Source: Ipomoea triloba
Lineage: Eukaryota; Streptophyta; Magnoliopsida; Solanales; Convolvulaceae
Length of the DNA: 64,000 nt
Assembly (NCBI RefSeq): GCF_003576645.1
Contig: NC_044917.1
Location: 238,212 to 302,211 of the forward strand
Direction: 5' to 3'
A model generated the notes under the pieces. That model worked only from the letters and a program-made list of their open reading frames with translations. It did not search any database and was not told the DNA's origin. Position 1 is the stretch's first letter, and each line of letters starts with the position of its first letter. Shown piece after piece: positions 59,813-64,000 of this stretch. The position numbers were made by a program, and so were the translations under genes.

Positions 59813-60878
59813 CTAATAATAATAATAATAATAATATTTAGATATTGGGTTGGTCTGTTTCTCACAATACGTACTATACGCGTATCCTTGAGTCTTGACT
59901 AGTATCAATATTTAAATATTAATTAGTTGGACAAAATACATTAAAACCAATACCAATATAATTATGAGATCGATACCTCTTGGATGTAATTTGAAATCGG
60001 CTCGTACTTCCATTTTCAAACTTCAAATGCTACTAAGTAAAACATCCATGTTCTATTGGTTCTGTTTATTTGTAATTATAAATACATATTTTTGAATTTG
60101 GCTCCATTTGTAATCTCAACTATAACGGGGAATACCACTGTAAGAAAAATGCACATAGACAATATGAAATGATTAATTTTTTACTCCATTTTTAGCAATT
60201 GTCACCCTAAAACTTTTTGAGTCTTCGATAAATATTTATAAAGATCCGTCGTTGACCACATACCTTTAAAGAGTACGTTGTTTGGTTAAGATTACGTACC
60301 TCACGTACTTAATAAATTTTCTTATTTGATGAGCTTCACATCTTTATAAATAATATTCACTCAATTCCATTTTACATGTCATGTTGATGTTAAACTATTT
60401 CTTTCGTTCTTTTTTGCTTATTTTTATAGTTTTTTTTTTAATTTATATTTTTTTTTTGTACTTTTAGTGTAGTTTCTAAATATATAATTTGTATGTACTA
60501 ATATTAAACTAATATTATGAAAAATTAAATTATAATCAATTTCAGTCAAACCTCATTAATCAAATTAGACACATAAAATGGGACAAGTAATAACATATAT
60601 TTGTGTAACATATTGTATATTATAGCTATTAGTGCCTATCAATGTTTTAGATTTTGCATATTTATCACAAAAAAAAAAAAGATGATGACAATCCATTTAA
60701 ATCATAAATCTAGCTATATCAAGTAATAGCAAATTTAAACCCTTTCATAATGATCGAAATTAGACATCACAACTACATAATAGGAGGATGCATATGTTCC
60801 ATTCCAAATTTATTGAGAAACATACACATGAGAGTACATATTTATCTTATTTATTTTTATTTCATTGGAATATAGAAA
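59813..60878. other. Intergenic between Kunitz genes 2 and 3
   Basis: AT-rich. The segment at about 59,970-60,080 resembles 62,345-62,490, supporting duplication of whole gene-plus-flank units. A possible decayed Stowaway MITE ends near 60,590 (ATAAAATGGGAC). Confidence 0.4.
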
Positions 60879-61525
60879 CTAAAGAACTCTCTCTTCAAGC
60901 CTTCTTGAAAATGACACCAAGGGAGCATCACTTAGAGCCAGACGCTTTTGTCCATTATATTTAACAAGGCCAACATCTTTGCACATCACTTTGTGTTGTA
61001 CAACACTTGGACAATGCACCAACTTATAGCCGCACCCAAATTTCTCAATCTTAAACCAGTTACTAATTGTTTTTGGGTCGGGATTTCCATTAACTCCACC
61101 GATGACTATGTAAAACCTTTTAGTATATTGATCATAGCTGTCAACCTTCCAAACATTAGACTTGGCACATTGAACACGATTTTTGTGGAAATCAATGCTC
61201 AAATCAGTGGAGTCACGAATAACGCCTTTCTTAAGGTTGACAGGGTAAAATGATATTGGGATTCCCAGATAGTCATCATTGGCTTCTCGGAATATACCAA
61301 GTGGACAGAATTTACGAGTTGTGCTTCGTAATGCTAGACCTCCACCGGTTCTTGCCATTATCGGGACAATGTCATAGCTAGTGTTAGCTCGAACGGGCTT
61401 TCCCCTAGTGTTGAGTACTTGTTCAGGACTTCAGGGTACTCGGGTGGTTCAAGCGTGCAATGCACAGAGTTTGTGAAGGTGGAAAAGACAAGAAATGAGA
61501 GCAAGAAGATTGTGATCGACTTCAT
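60879..61525 (-). pseudogene. Kunitz-type inhibitor 3, frameshifted
   Basis: A close relative of genes 2 and 4. The start at 61525 opens a normal signal peptide (MKSITIFLLSFLVFSTFTNS), but the frame shifts near 61,425-61,435 and stops at 61359-61361. The rest of the protein is open in another frame from there. A second shift lies near 60,910, just before the expected C-terminus; the frame then runs 16 bases past the usual stop. All four core cysteines survive. The acidic insert of genes 2 and 4 is missing here. The promoter TATAAAA is intact, so the locus may still be transcribed. Confidence 0.85.
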
Positions 61526-63004
61526 TGTTTTGGTAAGGAGTGTTTAAGGTTAAGAGTTTGATGTTGTTTGATGGGTGATGATAATACTGGCCATTAGGAA
61601 AGTCCCTTTTATAGATGTAGGAAATTCAATTGGACTGTAGATTTAGACTCTCTGTTTATAGATTATGGTGCCTATCTACAGGAAATGATCCATTGTATTT
61701 GAATGGAATCAAGCAATTGACATTTGACATTTATATATGTGAATTTAAATTGTATACTAACTTACTAAGATCAGGTTTACTGTTTATGGGATTAAGATCA
61801 GTTATTTGTTTGTCTATTTTAAATGCTAATTCATAAATAGCAATTTATAAACAAGTAGCACTAGTCTTGCAACGATACGATTTCAACTCATAATTCACTG
61901 ACAATTTATTTATTAGTGGATTATGTTTATTTTCAACTAATCATAAAAAAGTGACACGGATAGTGTTGATTATGTAATATATAAAATTAAATTTGCAATC
62001 CATTAGCAAGTTAATTTTTTAGTCGAGATGGAGCACATGCTTCAATGTCAACACGTAATATTTTTGAGTAATGTTAAGATTTTCTTTTTATACGGTGTTT
62101 GTGTATTCATTGATGATACGAAAGGTATTTTTGTGAAAGCACATCATTATTAATTTTTGGAGTTTAAATTTATGAAGTGTATAGTAATCTTATCAAATTA
62201 TTACGTAAAATATTTTCTGTCATTGCAAACAATTAATAAAATGTAATTAGCCCGGTATATTGAGATCTTGGTCAAAAATATTTTGTTTTGTATAGTTTTC
62301 AATTTCTTGGGTTATGAGATCAAAACTATTTTTTTATATATATAATAAGATGCCTATTGGATGTAATTTAAAACAGGCTGGAGCATCCAATAAAATTCGA
62401 ACTTCAAAGTTCAAACAACGTAACCATGGTTTTGCTCATCGATCTGTACTTATGTGTACGGAATTTGAATTTGGTTGCGTTGATAATCTCAAATAAAACC
62501 ATGGGACATGCAGCGACTAGGTTTCTGCTCGTTCTTTAGCAACCGCCACCTTATACAGTTATACTCATGCATAAATATTTACACAAAACTTAGGACAAAA
62601 AAATGAAGGTATAAATTTAACCTTATTGTGGTTATTAGTGTAAACACATTTGATGGTCGGTAGCCTTGTAGGTCAGTTAACAAGCCACAAAAATTGGCTT
62701 ACGATTGTGTTCTACACATTCTTATTATTGGTTAAATCTTTGGGTATTGATTGTATAAATAGTGGCTTTTTGATGTGTTTTTTATGGTATTCAGGAGGGA
62801 TTGGGCCTAGTCAAGAGGGCTCGGGCCTAGGTCAGTTGAGACACATATGCAATTTACCTTATTTACCCTCTCTAGAATAGGAGTGATAATAAAACTTTAA
62901 GTTTGAGGTTCAAAATTATAAGCTAGTAATTTATTGAGAAACATACACATACATATAATTGTACATGCATGAGACATTGAAATTAAAGATAACATTCTCT
63001 TCAA
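61526..63004. other. Intergenic between Kunitz genes 3 and 4
   Basis: AT-rich. Contains the promoter of gene 3 (TATAAAA at 61607-61613) and, near 62,330-62,490, sequence shared with the region around 59,970. No gene was recognised. Confidence 0.4.
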
Positions 63005-63667
63005 TTAAGCTTTCTGGAACACAACACCAAATGGAGTATCACTTAAAGCCAAACGTTGTTGTCCACTATACTTGTGAAAGCCTACGTCTTTGCACAACAC
63101 TTCGACATCGTCCTCCTCGCCATCATCATAAGTATCATTGTCCATCACACTTGGACAATGCTTCAATTTATAACCACTCTCGAATACTTCAATCGTAAAC
63201 CAATTACTGATTGTGTTAGACCCGGGATGACCCTTAACGCCGTCAGGGGATATGTAGTGTCTTTTAGAGTGTCCGCTATAGTTACCAACCTTCCAAACAT
63301 TAGAATTGTCACACTCGAGAGGAGATTCGGAGAACTCTATGTTCAAATCGGTGGAGACACGAATAACACTCTTTTTAGGGTTGACGGGGTAAAATGTTAC
63401 TGGGATTCCAAGGCTTTCATCATCATCCTCATCTTCTTGGAATATACCAAGTGGACAAGATTCATCAGTTGTGCTTCGTAATGACAAACCACCTCCAGTT
63501 TCTTTCTTCGTTGGAATAATGTAATAATTGGTTTCAACTCGAACCAGGTCTCCATCAGTGTCACGTACTTGTTTATGGGGGTTGGGTGGGTCAGTTGTGC
63601 AATGCACAGAGGTTGTGATGGCGGCAAAGACAAGGAATGAGAGAAACATGATTGTGATTGAATTCAT
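63005..63667 (-). CDS. Kunitz-type protease inhibitor 4
   Basis: An intact intronless frame of 220 residues, closely similar to gene 2. The signal peptide is MNSITIMFLSFLVFAAITTS followed by VHC. The four core cysteines are present, with a slightly longer acidic patch after the first (QEDEDDDES) and the acidic insert in the second loop (YDDGEEDDVE). The P1 loop region is NPKKSVIRVST. The TATA box is at 63760-63766. Similarity to gene 2 continues for about 250 bases upstream. The cluster may go on beyond the window. Confidence 0.93.
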   Translation of the reverse strand: MNSITIMFLSFLVFAAITTSVHCTTDPPNPHKQVRDTDGDLVRVETNYYIIPTKKETGGGLSLRSTTDESCPLGIFQEDEDDDESLGIPVTFYPVNPKKSVIRVSTDLNIEFSESPLECDNSNVWKVGNYSGHSKRHYISPDGVKGHPGSNTISNWFTIEVFESGYKLKHCPSVMDNDTYDDGEEDDVEVLCKDVGFHKYSGQQRLALSDTPFGVVFQKA

Positions 63668-64000
63668 TGTTACGTTGTTGTAAGGAGAAAATGTTTAAGG
63701 TTGAGAGTTTGTTTTGCTTGATGAGTGAATATGATATTGGACATTAGCAGAGTCGTCCCTTTTATAGGTGTGGCATGTTGAATACATTAAAATTAATTGA
63801 TAGTGTCTTTAAACAGACATTGATTGTGTTAATTTAATGTTAATTACTAGAGCCATTTAAAGGGACATTAATTGAGTTTTCTGTTAATAGAATTCATTGA
63901 GGTTTTAAATAGATACAATAACTTAAAATTAATTACTAAGGACTAAAAGATTAACTATTATGTAGTGTGATGAAATTTTGATTATCATGCTTTTGAGATT
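63668..64000 (-). promoter_or_regulatory. Promoter region of Kunitz gene 4
   Basis: Shares TATAAAAGGGAC and the following AT-rich blocks with the promoter of gene 2 (57,940-58,220). No further gene was recognised. Confidence 0.55.

Overview
This window is nuclear DNA of a eudicot plant. It is AT-rich, its genes have short GT-AG introns, it holds SINE, MITE and LTR elements, and every recognisable gene is plant-type. A tandem cluster of Kunitz protease inhibitors (the family of sweet-potato sporamin) and the general look suggest an asterid such as a Convolvulaceae or Solanaceae member. The species is a guess.

Layout. 0.4-3.5 kb: a three-exon CYP81-type cytochrome P450 (+). 3.9-7.7 kb: a 1,885-base block present twice without any visible difference on either side of a single N, probably an assembly error. 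7.8-9.0 kb: a DUF4408/DUF761 protein (-). 9-15.6 kb: gene-poor, with one tRNA-derived SINE bounded by a 17-base target duplication. 15.6-21.8 kb: a 6.2-kb Ty1/copia element (-) with two identical 278-base LTRs but a ruined gag-pol and a nested Stowaway MITE, followed by a solo LTR of a related family. 22.7-29.5 kb: a nine-coding-exon GON-4-like SANT/Myb nuclear protein (+). 30-35 kb: gene-poor. 35.3-37.7 kb: a legumain / vacuolar processing enzyme (-) with unusual residues around its active site. 38.9-39.3 kb: a hAT-type MITE. 40.3-44.4 kb: the oligosaccharyltransferase catalytic subunit STT3, B type (-). 46.4-47.4 kb: a GRAM-domain GEM-like protein (+). 49.0-49.4 kb: a small secreted PSY-type sulfated-peptide precursor (-), easily missed because it is split over two short exons. 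50.4-51.6 kb: assembly gaps in low-complexity DNA. 52.1-53.3 kb: an LTR-like segment carrying an 81-base minisatellite. 53.4-55.7 kb: a rearranged PHD/Myb gene, probably a pseudogene (-). 56.1-63.7 kb: four Kunitz inhibitor loci, all on the minus strand; three are intact and one is frameshifted.

The genes do not form a pathway. They are housekeeping (STT3, GON4-like), secretory or defence (P450, VPE, PSY peptide, Kunitz inhibitors) and unknown (DUF761, GEM-like) loci. The main points for a second look are the legumain with a ligase-like HGAPG loop, the PSY peptide gene, the recently inserted but coding-dead copia element, the minisatellite next to a gene scrambled by tandem duplications, and the probable assembly duplication at 3.9-7.7 kb.
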